Shown piece after piece: positions 1 to 9,300 of a DNA stretch of 64,000 nucleotides (position 1 is its first letter; each line of letters begins with the position of its first letter). The DNA is from JBOGOC01 sp050747525 (lineage in GTDB: Bacteria; Acidobacteriota; Polarisedimenticolia; JACPZX01; DASXTC01), in contig JBOGOC010000107.1 of assembly GCA_050747525.1 (NCBI GenBank), forward strand, positions 1-64,000. The letters are read 5' to 3'. The translations under genes and the position numbers were made by a program. The notes beneath the pieces were generated by a model that had not been told where the DNA came from, ran no database searches, and saw nothing but the letters and a program-made list of their open reading frames with translations.

Positions 1-498
1 CTCCAGGATCTCAGCCGCGCGCGCCGCCCTCTGCCAGAGCGTCTTGTCCCGGATGGCCACCGGCCCGAGCATCCCCACCTTGCACGTGTCGCACCAGCCG
101 CGCCTGGCCGCGTGACGGCGGCAGACAGGGCACTTTATCTCCTCGGGAGTCCTCGGCTCTCCCTTGGCCTGCGCCCAGGTCAGGTACGAGAAGTAAGCCA
201 TGCGATGGGCGAAGCCGATGCGGTCGAGCTCGCAGTATCCGTCCGTGTCGACCGCCTTGCGGCATGTGGGACAGGTGAGGTTCGGCAGATCCAGCTCGTG
301 CCCGTGCGCGTCCATCACCTCGTACAGCAGCGCCGACCGGATCGGCACCGCGGCGACGTACCCGACGGCGTGCCTGTCACACCACCCGTTGGTGTGCACC
401 GCCACTTTGCATGAGATGCAGGAAGCCGTGGCGGGGTCGGCGGTGTCAGGTGGAGCAGCGAGTGCGGCGAGGAGCAGCAGGGTCAGAGCCGCGCTCAT
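1..498 (-). CDS. Secreted Cys-rich protein with repeated CxxC pairs (C-terminus outside window)
   Basis: This open frame starts with ATG at 498, overlapping the TGA of the ACT-domain gene by one base, and runs off the left edge. The first residues (MSAALTLLLLAALAAPP) look like a signal peptide. The visible 166 residues then carry three similar modules, each with a CxxC pair (CISC, CPTC, CPVC) followed by another Cys or a CxxC (CDTC), so it probably binds zinc or another metal, or forms disulfides. GC-rich third positions support coding. I do not recognise the family. It is the last visible gene of the minus-strand operon that begins with the DEAD-box helicase. Function unknown. Confidence 0.7.
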   Translation of the reverse strand, partial: MSAALTLLLLAALAAPPDTADPATASCISCKVAVHTNGWCDRHAVGYVAAVPIRSALLYEVMDAHGHELDLPNLTCPTCRKAVDTDGYCELDRIGFAHRMAYFSYLTWAQAKGEPRTPEEIKCPVCRRHAARRGWCDTCKVGMLGPVAIRDKTLWQRAARAAEILE

Positions 499-902
499 CA
501 GCCGCGCCGGGGGCCGATCTCGCGGGCCCATGCCTCGCTGACCTTGCGTCCCCTGGCCGGATCGTCCACCACCAGGATCAGCTGGTGGTCGTGATCGCTG
601 TACAGCACCTCGATGTTCACGCCGGCCTCGGCCATCCGGCGGGTGAGATGGCCGAGCTGGCCCGGCACGTCCTGCTTCAGCCGCTGGACCAGAACCTCCC
701 GGTCCTCCAGCACCCGGATGCCGGCCGCCTCCAGCGCCCTTCTCGCGGCGGAAGCATCCTCGACAAGGAAGTGCGCGATCCCGCGGCCCCCCACCACCCA
801 GGCGCCGCCCCCTTCGACGCTCACGCCGGCCGCGCCCAGGGCCTCACCCATCTCGGCGAGGGCGCCCGGCCGGTTCTCGAGGTCGATGGCGAGATCTCTC
901 AT
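498..902 (-). CDS. Two-ACT-domain protein
   Basis: This 134-residue protein consists of two ACT-like modules. The first begins MRDLAIDLENRPGALAEMGEAL, the typical strand-helix opening of ACT domains with its N-R-P-G-A-L turn. The second holds GQLGHLTRRMAEAGVNIEVLY, a second ACT helix-strand unit. ACT domains bind small ligands, usually amino acids, and act as regulators; there is no catalytic domain here, so it is a stand-alone ligand sensor of unknown partner. It starts by ATGA overlap with the upstream secreted protein gene and ends by overlap with the next gene, so it is translationally coupled in the operon. Confidence 0.85.
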   Translation of the reverse strand: MRDLAIDLENRPGALAEMGEALGAAGVSVEGGGAWVVGGRGIAHFLVEDASAARRALEAAGIRVLEDREVLVQRLKQDVPGQLGHLTRRMAEAGVNIEVLYSDHDHQLILVVDDPARGRKVSEAWAREIGPRRG

Positions 903-1312
903 GGCTTGCGCCAGGTCTCGGGCGGCGTGTCGACGAGGTGGCCGTAGTACAGCTTGACGCCCCCGACCTTTCCCGCCGCCTTGCGCACCATGAAAGGACC
1001 ATGGAGGATGGACAGCTCCGCCTGGCTCAGCCAGGTGAGACTCACTCCTATCCTCTTCGGGTCCAGTGGATCCAGGCCGGGCGCCTCGCCGACGAAGGTG
1101 TTGCCGCGCTCGTCCGGCAGGGTCGCAGTGAACGGCAGGATGGAGAGATGGACTTCCTTCGTGGGGGCCGCGTCACACTGCCGGACGTAAAGCGCCGCCT
1201 TGAGGCGCTGGCCGGGAGCAAACACCTCTTCGACGATGGTGTTCAGGCATGCCGCCGGCAACTCGCCCGCCGCAAGGACGAGCGTGGAGGTGGCGAGGGC
1301 CATGAGTTTCAT
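899..1312 (-). CDS. Secreted protein of unknown function
   Basis: The 137-residue product has an N-terminal signal-peptide-like stretch (MKLMALATSTLVLAAGELPA) followed by one Cys, then about 110 residues without a motif I recognise. The mature part is mixed polar/hydrophobic, suggesting a small beta-rich exported domain. Its start overlaps the stop of the broken hydrolase gene by ATGA and its stop overlaps the ACT gene by ATGA, so it sits firmly inside the operon. I cannot assign a function. Confidence 0.75.
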   Translation of the reverse strand: MKLMALATSTLVLAAGELPAACLNTIVEEVFAPGQRLKAALYVRQCDAAPTKEVHLSILPFTATLPDERGNTFVGEAPGLDPLDPKRIGVSLTWLSQAELSILHGPFMVRKAAGKVGGVKLYYGHLVDTPPETWRKP

Positions 1313-1876
1313 GAGCGGATCCTACCACCAAGGGCCCCGGCGACCTCGTCGAAATGACGGCAGAGCGTCGACAGATGCGCGTCGTCCTCGAACGTCACGA
1401 GGCGCGCGCCCGGCAGTCCGGCCACGACCCGCCGCACCAGGGGCATGGGGGAGTTCATGTCACGGCCTCCGTGAAACCAGGTCACCGGCATCCGGACCTC
1501 GTCCAGGCCGAGGCCGAAGTCCCGCACGTACTGCCGCATGTCCCAGGTGGGGCCCCTGGTCCCCTGACGAAGGGACTCGCGCATGACCTGGCCGAATGCC
1601 TCCAGCCGTCCAGGCTCCGCGAAGACCTCGTAGTCGGCCGGGTGGACTCTTTGCCGCAGCTGCCGGAGCTCTTTCTCGCTCTCTCCCTGCGCCACACCTC
1701 CCATGGAGGCCAACACGAGACGCAGCAGCAACGGAGCCCTGCGGGCGAGGATAAAGGACCGGCTCACCGTCGGGGATCCCGAACTCGGCGTAGGCCATGT
1801 TCCGGCCATCCGCCAGGTGGATGGTGCCTTCTCCCGGGGACTCCGCCGGCAGGTACGCGGCCGCCGTGGAGGTCAC
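1309..1876 (-). pseudogene. Alpha/beta hydrolase with internal deletion and frameshift
   Basis: The gene starts at 1876 (ATGA overlap with the VOC gene). The first about 40 codons encode a typical alpha/beta-hydrolase N-terminus (LADGRNMAYAEFGIPDGEPVLY). At about 1750 the homology jumps to another frame, which continues with the cap region (LARRAPLLLRLVLASMGG) and the C-terminal catalytic pieces: the acid strand GGRDMNSP and the histidine loop EDDAHLS. The HG oxyanion strand and the GxSxG nucleophile elbow, about 130 residues in intact relatives, are missing. Both reading frames are GC-rich in third position, so the deletion looks recent. The preserved stop still overlaps the next start by ATGA. 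No active hydrolase can be made from this copy. Confidence 0.8.
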
Positions 1877-2361
1877 CGTCGCCCTGCGCGCCGTCCTCGC
1901 TTCGCGACCGCCCGCTTCGAGCCCTTTGCCTTCGAGCTGGATCGCTTCGAGGCCGCGCGGGCGGCGGGGCGCCTCCGGGCCGTGGCCGCCTTGCGGGCGG
2001 CCGGCCTGGAGGTCCCCTTCACGTACTTGGGCTGGTAGATCTGCAGCCTCACGCCGCCGGGCATGGTGAGATGGGTCACGAACCCATAGCCATGATCGGC
2101 GATCCCTTCGTCGAAGACGACGCCGCGCGATTTCAGCTCCGCGACCGTCTTCTCCAGGTCGTCGCAGTAGAACGACACGTCGTGCGTGCCCGACTCGGGA
2201 TCTCCTTCGGTCGGGTGGCAGCCGACGTCACCTTCAGCCAGATCGAAGATCAGCCAACCCTGGCCGACGTCGGTGTAGGGGAGGCGCAGCTTGTCCTTGA
2301 TGAAGGAGCGCAGCTCGTCCGGCCGGCTGCTGTAGAACATCGCATGAACGCCCTTGATCAT
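1873..2361 (-). CDS. VOC (glyoxalase/dioxygenase superfamily) protein with Lys/Arg/Ala-rich tail
   Basis: Residues 1-110 form a vicinal-oxygen-chelate domain: MIKGVHAMFYSSRPDELRSF opens the first beta-alpha-beta unit, SGTHDVSFYCDDLEKTVAEL the second, and HLTMPGGVRLQIYQPKY ends it. VOC proteins bind a metal or a small hydrophobic ligand. The last about 50 residues are a low-complexity tail of Arg, Lys, Ala and Ser resembling histone-H1-like or nucleoid-binding tails. The ATG at 2361 is chosen because AGGAGG lies seven bases upstream. The gene follows the DEAD-box helicase by 47 bases and overlaps the hydrolase start by ATGA. Substrate unknown; the tail suggests nucleic-acid or membrane association. 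Confidence 0.85.
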   Translation of the reverse strand: MIKGVHAMFYSSRPDELRSFIKDKLRLPYTDVGQGWLIFDLAEGDVGCHPTEGDPESGTHDVSFYCDDLEKTVAELKSRGVVFDEGIADHGYGFVTHLTMPGGVRLQIYQPKYVKGTSRPAARKAATARRRPAARAASKRSSSKAKGSKRAVAKRGRRAGRR

Positions 2362-2408
2362 CTCGTTTTCCTCCTGGAAGGATTCTACGCGATGCGAAGG
2401 GCTCGAGT

Positions 2409-3566
2409 TCAGGCGGCTCCGACGCGTGTTCTCTGACCTCTGGGCGCCCCGGCTGCCGCGCGGCGCAGGTGGCGCCGGGGGATCGTCCCGCCGATGCGGC
2501 GCTCCACCTGCCGCACCAGATCGTCGTCGTCGGGAGTCACGAACGTGTAGGCCTTGCCGTCGCGCTCCGATCGCCCCGTGCGGCCCACGCGGTGCGTGTA
2601 GGCCTCGGGCGTGCCGGGCATGTCGAAGTTCACGACGTGGGAGACCTGCTCCACGTCCAGCCCGCGCGCGGCGATGTCCGTGGCCACCAGCACGTCGTAC
2701 CGGCGGGCGCGGAAGCCGTTCATCGCGCGATCCCGCTGACCCTGGGTCATGTTCCCCTGCAGGGCCACCGCGCGATGACCGGCGTTGGCGAGCTGGCGCG
2801 CCAGGCGCTGGGCGCGGTGCCGGGTGCGCGTGAAGACGATGGCCGACACGAAGGTATCCTCGCGCAGCACCTGCTCGAGCATGATCAGCTTGCTGTCCGC
2901 GGACACCGGATACAGCGCGTGATCGATGGTCGACGCGGGGCGCGAATGGGCGATCTCGGACGTCACCGGCCCGTGCAGCAGAGCATCGGCCAGTGCCCGG
3001 ATCTCCGGGGGCATCGTCGCGGCGAACAGCAGGTTCTGGCGTCGAGGCGGCAGGGCCCTCAGCAGGCGGCGCACGTCGGGCAGGAAGCCCATGTCGAACA
3101 TGTAGTCGGCCTCGTCGAGGACCAGGATCTCGATACGGTCCAGCCGCAGCGCCCGCTGCTCCAGAAGGTCCAGCAGGCGGCCGGGGCACCCGACGATGAT
3201 CTCAGGTGAGCTTCGCAGCGCCGTGACCTGGGACCGCATCGGGACGCCGCCGAACAGCGTGGAGATCTTCAAGGGGGTGAACCGGGCAAGCGTCCGGATC
3301 TCTTCGGCGATCTGAGTGGCCAGCTCGCGCGTGGGGGCCACGACGAGCGCGCGAGGACCGGGCCGCTTCGCGGCCAGCAGGCGGGAGATGATCGGCAGCG
3401 CGAAGGCTGCGGTCTTTCCCGTCCCGGTCTGGGCGAGGCCCATGATGTCGCGCCCCTCGAGGGCGGCGGGGATGGTGGCGGCCTGGATGGGACGCGGCTC
3501 GGTGTAACCGGCGGCGTCGATGCCGCGATGGATCGATGGTTCAAGGTTGAAGCTGGAAAAGGACAC
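2409..3566 (-). CDS. DEAD-box ATP-dependent RNA helicase (RhlE-like)
   Basis: All core motifs are visible: F-aromatic plus Q motif (PRPIQ, Gln 28), Walker A AQTGTGKT (residues 45-52), PTRELA, DEAD followed by YMFDMGF, motif III as AAT instead of the usual SAT, and the C-terminal HRVGRTGR. Such enzymes unwind or remodel RNA in ribosome assembly and mRNA decay. The GTG at 3566 begins MSFSSFNLEPS, which matches where the family starts; a longer frame to 3773 is open but lacks homology and overlaps the dipeptidase start. The C-terminal extension is short (RRAAAGAPRGQRTR). It is the first gene of a six-gene minus-strand operon and is divergent from the dipeptidase fusion gene. Confidence 0.9.
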   Translation of the reverse strand: MSFSSFNLEPSIHRGIDAAGYTEPRPIQAATIPAALEGRDIMGLAQTGTGKTAAFALPIISRLLAAKRPGPRALVVAPTRELATQIAEEIRTLARFTPLKISTLFGGVPMRSQVTALRSSPEIIVGCPGRLLDLLEQRALRLDRIEILVLDEADYMFDMGFLPDVRRLLRALPPRRQNLLFAATMPPEIRALADALLHGPVTSEIAHSRPASTIDHALYPVSADSKLIMLEQVLREDTFVSAIVFTRTRHRAQRLARQLANAGHRAVALQGNMTQGQRDRAMNGFRARRYDVLVATDIAARGLDVEQVSHVVNFDMPGTPEAYTHRVGRTGRSERDGKAYTFVTPDDDDLVRQVERRIGGTIPRRHLRRAAAGAPRGQRTRVGAA

Positions 3567-3771
3567 GATACTCCCATGGGGCACACTTCGCCCCGAAACC
3601 TCTACAACAGCAGCAGGTGTCTGGTGTGATGAACGGCGCGATCCGGTGGGACCCTGTTGTGCGCCGCAGGCCGGTGAACCCGGCCGGCTGGAATTCGAGC
3701 GAGAACTTAACAGATCCCGCGTCTCTTGTCCACTGGGCGCCAACAGTCTCGAAAAGGTAGAATCCGCAACC

Positions 3772-6135
3772 ATGCACGACGCGCGCAGGGCGTCCTCGAT
3801 TCTCCTCCTCTGCTTCGCTCTGTCCGCGTGCGGCGGCGCCGGCCGTCACGAGGCTGATCTGCAGGCTCGCGCCGCCGAGCTGGCGCGCCGCTTCATCATC
3901 GTGGACACGCACATCGACGTGCCCGATCGCCTGGTGAAGAAGCAGGACGAGGACCTGTCGGTGCGCACGCCCGACGGTGACTTCGACCATCCCCGTGCGG
4001 CGGCGGGCGGGCTGGACGCCCCCTTCATGTCCATCTACGTCCCCGCCTCGTACCAGAAGACGGGAGGCGCGAAGGCCTACGCCGACGGCCTCATCGACTT
4101 GGTGGAGAGCTTCTCCCGCAAATGGCCTGACAAGTTCGCGCTGGCCACGTCGCCCGCGGACGTCCGCCGCAACGCGGAGGCCGGGCTCATCTCGCTTCCC
4201 ATGGGTATGGAGAACGGCGCCCCGGTGGAGGACGATCTGGCCAACCTGAAGCACTTCTTCGACCGCGGCATCCGCTACATCACCCTCACTCACGGTGAGG
4301 ACAACCAGATCTGCGACTCGTCCTACAACAAGGGAGAGCGGCGGTGGCGCGGGCTGAGCCCGTTCGGCCGCCAGGTGGTGGAGGAGATGAACCGCCTGGG
4401 GATCATGGTGGACGTCTCGCACATCTCCGACGAGGCCGTCCGCCAGGTGATGGAGATGACGCGGGCGCCCGCCATCGCCTCGCATTCCTCCTGCCGTCAT
4501 TTCACCCCTGGCTGGGAGCGCAACATGAGCGACGAGCTGATCCAGGCCCTGGCCGCCAAGGGGGGCGTCATCATGATCAACTTCGGCTCGTCCTTCCTCA
4601 CCCACGAGGCCAGGGTGTCCTACGACGCGCACTCCACGGCGGCCAAGGCGTTCCGGGAGAAGCAGGGGATCGACTCCGAGGATCCGAAGGCCAAGGAGTT
4701 CTCCGAGGCCTGGTGGAAAGAGCACCGGAAGGTGTACGCGACGGTGGACGACGTGGTGGCGCACATCGATCACGTGGTCGAGCTGGCCGGGATCGATCAC
4801 GTGGGGATCGGGTCGGACTTCGACGGCGTGGGAGACTCGCTTCCGGTCGGGCTGAAGGATGTCTCGGCCTACCCCAGCCTCATCGCCGCCCTCCTGAAGC
4901 GGGGCTATTCCGAGCGGGACATCGAGAAGATCTGCGGCGGCAACCTCCTGCGGGTCTGGACCGAGGTGGAGAGGGCGGCCGGCCCGATGGACACCCGGTC
5001 GTGGTACGAACCGGCCGAGCCCGTCAGGATTGCCGGGCCCGTCCACTACGTGGGCACGCAGGGCCTCGGCGCGTACCTGATCGCCACGCCGCAGGGGCAC
5101 ATCCTGATCGACGGCGCCATGCCCGGATCCGGGCCGCTGATCGAGGCGTCCATCCGGAAGCTGGGCTACGAGCCGAAGGACATCCGTCTCCTGCTGATCA
5201 CGCACGCTCACATGGATCACGTGGGGACGCTGGCGCACTTCAAGAAGCTGAGCGGCGCGAAGCTCGCCGTGATGGAGCCCGAAGCGGGTCTGCTGAAATC
5301 GGGCGGGAAGACCGACTACCTCTACGCGGACGACGACACGTTCCACTTCGAGCCGGTCGCCGCCGACCGCATGCTCAAAGACAACGACACGGTGGAGCTG
5401 GGAGGCGTGACCCTGACCGCCCGCCACACGCCGGGGCACACGCGCGGGTGCACGACCTGGGTGACGACCATCGAGGACGGCGGGCGCTCCTACCGTGTGG
5501 CTTTCATGGGGAGCACCTCGGTCAATCCGGGCACCAGGCTGGTGAACGAGCCGTCGTATCCGGGGATCGCCGACGACTACCGGCGATCGCTGGCGATGCT
5601 CGCCTCTCTCGAGCCGGACATCTTCCTCGCCCCCCATCCCGGCTTCTTCGACTTCGAAGCCAAGCGGGGGCGCGCGGCCGCCGAAGGGGCACGGGCCTTC
5701 GTCGACCCCGAAGGGTATCGACAGCGGGTGGCGGAGCAGACGGCCAATCTCGAATCCACATTGGCGAAGGAAGGAAAGGCCGCACTGCCGGCCGAAGTCC
5801 ACGACGTGACGTGGCAGTGGGTGAGCTTCACCACACCCGTCGAGCAGGTGACCGTGGACGCGCTCGAGCGGTACACGCTGCGGTTCTCGGGCGACGGAAC
5901 CGTCGCGGTGAGGGCCGACTGCAATCGAGGGAAGGGGACGTTCACCGTCAAGCCGGACAAGCACGTCGCGCTGGGGCCCCTCGCGCTGACGCGCATGGCC
6001 TGCCCCCCGGGATCGCTGTCGGACCGGTTCGTGAGGGAGCTGGGCCGTGTCAGCACCTGGTTCGTCAAGGACGGCGAGCTCTACCTCGAGCTTCCGGTCG
6101 ATTCGGGGACCTTCAGGTTCCGGCGCGGGATCTGA
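3772..6135 (+). CDS. Lipoprotein fusing M19 dipeptidase, B3-type metallo-beta-lactamase and META-like domains
   Basis: This 787-residue protein has a lipobox-type leader (LLLCFALSAC). Residues about 30-400 are a membrane dipeptidase (M19) with a full binuclear zinc set: H47 and D49 (DTHID), E147 (GMENG), H217 (DVSHIS), H238 (SHSSCRH) and D349 (IGSDFDG). Residues about 410-670 are a metallo-beta-lactamase fold of B3 type: HAHMDH at 478-483, H556 in HTPGHTRG and H622 in APHPGFF. The last about 105 residues (TWQWVSF...CNRGKG...MACPPG) resemble META/HslJ domains. Start ATG 3772 gives the lipoprotein leader. It stands alone, with no stop or frame break between domains. Likely exported peptide hydrolase with possible beta-lactam or related ring-opening activity; natural substrate unknown. 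Confidence 0.9.
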   Translation: MHDARRASSILLLCFALSACGGAGRHEADLQARAAELARRFIIVDTHIDVPDRLVKKQDEDLSVRTPDGDFDHPRAAAGGLDAPFMSIYVPASYQKTGGAKAYADGLIDLVESFSRKWPDKFALATSPADVRRNAEAGLISLPMGMENGAPVEDDLANLKHFFDRGIRYITLTHGEDNQICDSSYNKGERRWRGLSPFGRQVVEEMNRLGIMVDVSHISDEAVRQVMEMTRAPAIASHSSCRHFTPGWERNMSDELIQALAAKGGVIMINFGSSFLTHEARVSYDAHSTAAKAFREKQGIDSEDPKAKEFSEAWWKEHRKVYATVDDVVAHIDHVVELAGIDHVGIGSDFDGVGDSLPVGLKDVSAYPSLIAALLKRGYSERDIEKICGGNLLRVWTEVERAAGPMDTRSWYEPAEPVRIAGPVHYVGTQGLGAYLIATPQGHILIDGAMPGSGPLIEASIRKLGYEPKDIRLLLITHAHMDHVGTLAHFKKLSGAKLAVMEPEAGLLKSGGKTDYLYADDDTFHFEPVAADRMLKDNDTVELGGVTLTARHTPGHTRGCTTWVTTIEDGGRSYRVAFMGSTSVNPGTRLVNEPSYPGIADDYRRSLAMLASLEPDIFLAPHPGFFDFEAKRGRAAAEGARAFVDPEGYRQRVAEQTANLESTLAKEGKAALPAEVHDVTWQWVSFTTPVEQVTVDALERYTLRFSGDGTVAVRADCNRGKGTFTVKPDKHVALGPLALTRMACPPGSLSDRFVRELGRVSTWFVKDGELYLELPVDSGTFRFRRGI

Positions 6136-6148
6136 CCAAATTTTTTTC

Positions 6149-6175
6149 TTGCACGGCTCCCAATCCGTGTATGAT
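6149..6175 (+). promoter_or_regulatory. Candidate sigma-70 promoter for the repeat-built secreted protein
   Basis: TTGCAC (6149-6154) and TATGAT (6170-6175) lie in an AT-rich patch just after the dipeptidase stop. The spacing of 15 is shorter than ideal. The next start codon is 180 bases downstream, so the leader would be long. Confidence 0.4.
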
Positions 6176-6354
6176 AAGCCTTCCTGCCTTGCCGCTCCCG
6201 CGCTGATTGACGGAGGGCACCTCTTGGCCCCGGCATGGATCCGTGCAGCTCTCAGGTTCTCCCACGCGCACCCTTGCTCAGGCAGTCCTGTCCCCCCGTC
6301 GTCAGAGGCAGGTTCAGCATTCCCACGCGTCAGTCGAACAGGGGGGGGGAACCC

Positions 6355-9300
6355 ATGAGACCGCGCCTGAGCCGTCTCGCCATCATTCTGCTTGTTTTGT
6401 GGAGCGTACTTGACGTCTCGACCCGCGTGGAGGCGCTGACTCCGGAGACGGAGAGCGACTCCACCAATCAGGGAACGACCTGGCCGCGCCAGAACGGCCA
6501 GCTCATCGAAGGGGCGGTGTCCGCCGGACGGGGGAACGCCCCCGGTGCGTCATGGTCACCCGGGAAACCTTTCGTGGTTGCAGGGACCACCCCGCCCGAT
6601 CCCGTCTCGACGGCCCTCCCCATCGAGAGTTCGTCAATCGAGAGCCCGCTGGCCCTGACGTGCGGCAACGGGGTCGTGGAAGCGACGGAGCTTCTGATCA
6701 ACGGCAATTTCGAGGCGGGCGGCCTCGCGGGCTGGACCGTCTCCAACCAGCCGGGCAGCGCCGGCACCTTCATCGCGGACACCCCCGGGACGACCGTCCC
6801 TCTCAGCGGAAATCCCACCGCACCCAATCCTGCGGGCGGAGCCGTCTACGCGGTGACCGACATGTCGGGGCCCGGCACGCACGCCCTCTCGCAAGGCTTC
6901 ACCATTCCTTTCGGGGCGAGCAAGGTGCAGCTCAAGTTCCAGATGTTCGTGGACGACTGGTCGGGCGTGGGCCCCATCTTCGGCCCCGGCGGCCTCGATC
7001 ACACCACTCCGCCGAACCAGCATGCGCGGGTGGACCTGCTGGCGGCCGGTTCGCCCCCCTTCGACACCGGGGCAGGAGTCCTGGCGACCTTCTACGCCGG
7101 CGTGGATCCCCTGGCTCCCCCGAATGCCTACCGTGACTACTCGTTCGACCTCACGGGAGTGGCGGTTCCCGGGCAGTCCTACGTGATCCGGTTCGCGGGC
7201 GTGCAGACCCAGTTCTTCCAGCACGTCGGCGTGGACAATGTCAGCGTCATCACCGCCGAGACCTGCGATCCGCCCGGGTTGCCGCCCGGTCTACCCCAGG
7301 AGTGCCGCTTCAACTGCACTTTCTGCGGCGACGGGGTCCTCAACGAGGTCGAGCTGCTGAGGAACGGCGATTTCGAGCTGGGTGTCTTTGCCGGATGGGG
7401 CGTCTTCAACCAGCCGGGAGGCTTCGGATCCTTCATCGTCGACACCCCCGGCACGACGGTTCCCGGCAGCGGCTTCCCCACCGCTCCCAACCCTGCCGGC
7501 GGCGGCTTCTACGCGGTGACGGACATGACGGGGCCCGGTGCGCACGCGCTCGCGCAGACGTTCACCGTGCCGGTCAGCGCAAGCCAGGTGACCCTCCGGT
7601 TCCAGATGTTCGTGGACGACTGGTCGGGCAGTGGAGGGGTCGTCAACCCGGCGGGCCTGAACTACACCGCCGCTCCGAACCAGCACGCCCGGGTGGACCT
7701 GCTCACGCCAGGATCGCCTCCGCTCGACACCGGGGCCGGTGTGATCGCGACGTACTACATCGGAGTCGATCCGGGGGCGACGCCGCACCCCTACACGTCG
7801 TACGCTCTCGATATCTCGGGTGCCGTGAGCCCGGGCGGGTCGTACGTCATCCGCTTCGCAGGCGTGGAGACCCTTTCCTTCCAGCACGTGGGCGTCGACA
7901 ACGTCAGCATCGTGGCCCGCGAAGAGTGCGACGACGGCAACAACGCGCCGGGCGACGGTTGCGGCGCCGCCTGCACGGTGGAGTTCTGCGGGGACGGGAC
8001 GATCGATTTCGGAGAGACGTGCGATCCTCCGGGCGTCCCGCCGGGCCTTCCAAACGAGTGCCGTGGCGATTGCACCTTCTGCGGCGACGGCATTCTCGAT
8101 CCGGGCGGCGACCTCCTGCTCAACGGAGACTTCGAGGCGGGTTTCGCCAGCTGGCTGGTGGCCGACGAGCCCGGGAGCGCCGGGACCTTCGTCACCGACG
8201 CACCCGGCACGACCGTTCCGTCGAGCGGTCACCCCACCGCTGCGAACCCGGGCGGCGGGCTCCTCTACGCGGTGACGGACATGGCGGGTCCGGGCGCCCA
8301 CGCACTCCTGCAGACCTTCACCGTCCCGGTGGGGGCGAGCCAGGTGACGCTCGCCTTCCAGATGTTCGTGAACGACTGGTCGGGCGCCGGGCCGGTCATC
8401 AACCCGGCGGGCCTCACCGTCCTGGCCGGGCCGAACCAGCATGCCCGCGTGGATCTGCTGGTGTCCGGGGCGCCGCCTCTCGACACGGGGGCCGGAGTCG
8501 TGGCCACCTACTACCTCAGCGTCGATCCGGGAGGGCCTCCCAACCCCTACCGTTCGTACGTGTTCGACCTGACGGGAGTCGCTCTGCCCGGCGGGAGCTA
8601 CCAGATCCGGTTCGCGGGGGTGGAAACCCTGTCGCATCTGCACGTCGGCGTGGACAACGTCCGGATCGTCGCTCGGGAGGAGTGCGACGACGGGAACAAC
8701 ATCGACGGCGACGGGTGCAGCTCGCGCTGCCTCGACGAGTGCGGGAGCGGCATCATCAATCCGCGCGAAGAGTGCGATCCCCCCGGTCTTCTCCCGGGAG
8801 GCAGTGACTGCTGCGCGGCCCATGCCGGTGCGGGCTGCACCGATCCGGTGTGCGCAGACCTGATCTGCGACGCGAACCCCGCCTGCTGCATCGCCGGGTG
8901 GAGCCCCTTCTGCGCGGCTGCGGCGAATCTCAGTGCGCTGTGCGTGAATGGATGCAGCTCCGTCACCAAGTGCACGTTCGAGTGCTGCGTCGACTCCGAA
9001 GGGGACGGAGACTGCGACAAGGTGGACAACTGCCCGTTGACGTTCAATCCCGGCGGCGGCACCGCCTTGTTCGATCAGCCGGTCATCGCCATCAACGACA
9101 CGACGTTCGCATGGCAGAGGCCCTCGAACATCCACTGGGTCAAGGGAGACCTGACCCTCGTCAGCACCTACGTCGAAGCGGGGGGCGGACTCGGCTTCGG
9201 CGTGACCACGCTGGCGGCTCCCGACGTCCCGGCGGTCGGCACCGGGATATGGTGGGTCATCAAGCCCGAATGCCCGCCCGGAAGCTGGTCGACGGGATCG

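Noticed and set aside
3541..5964. Minus-strand 807-codon frame across the dipeptidase fusion
   Set aside because: It is antisense to a gene with two complete zinc sites and has no motif of its own.
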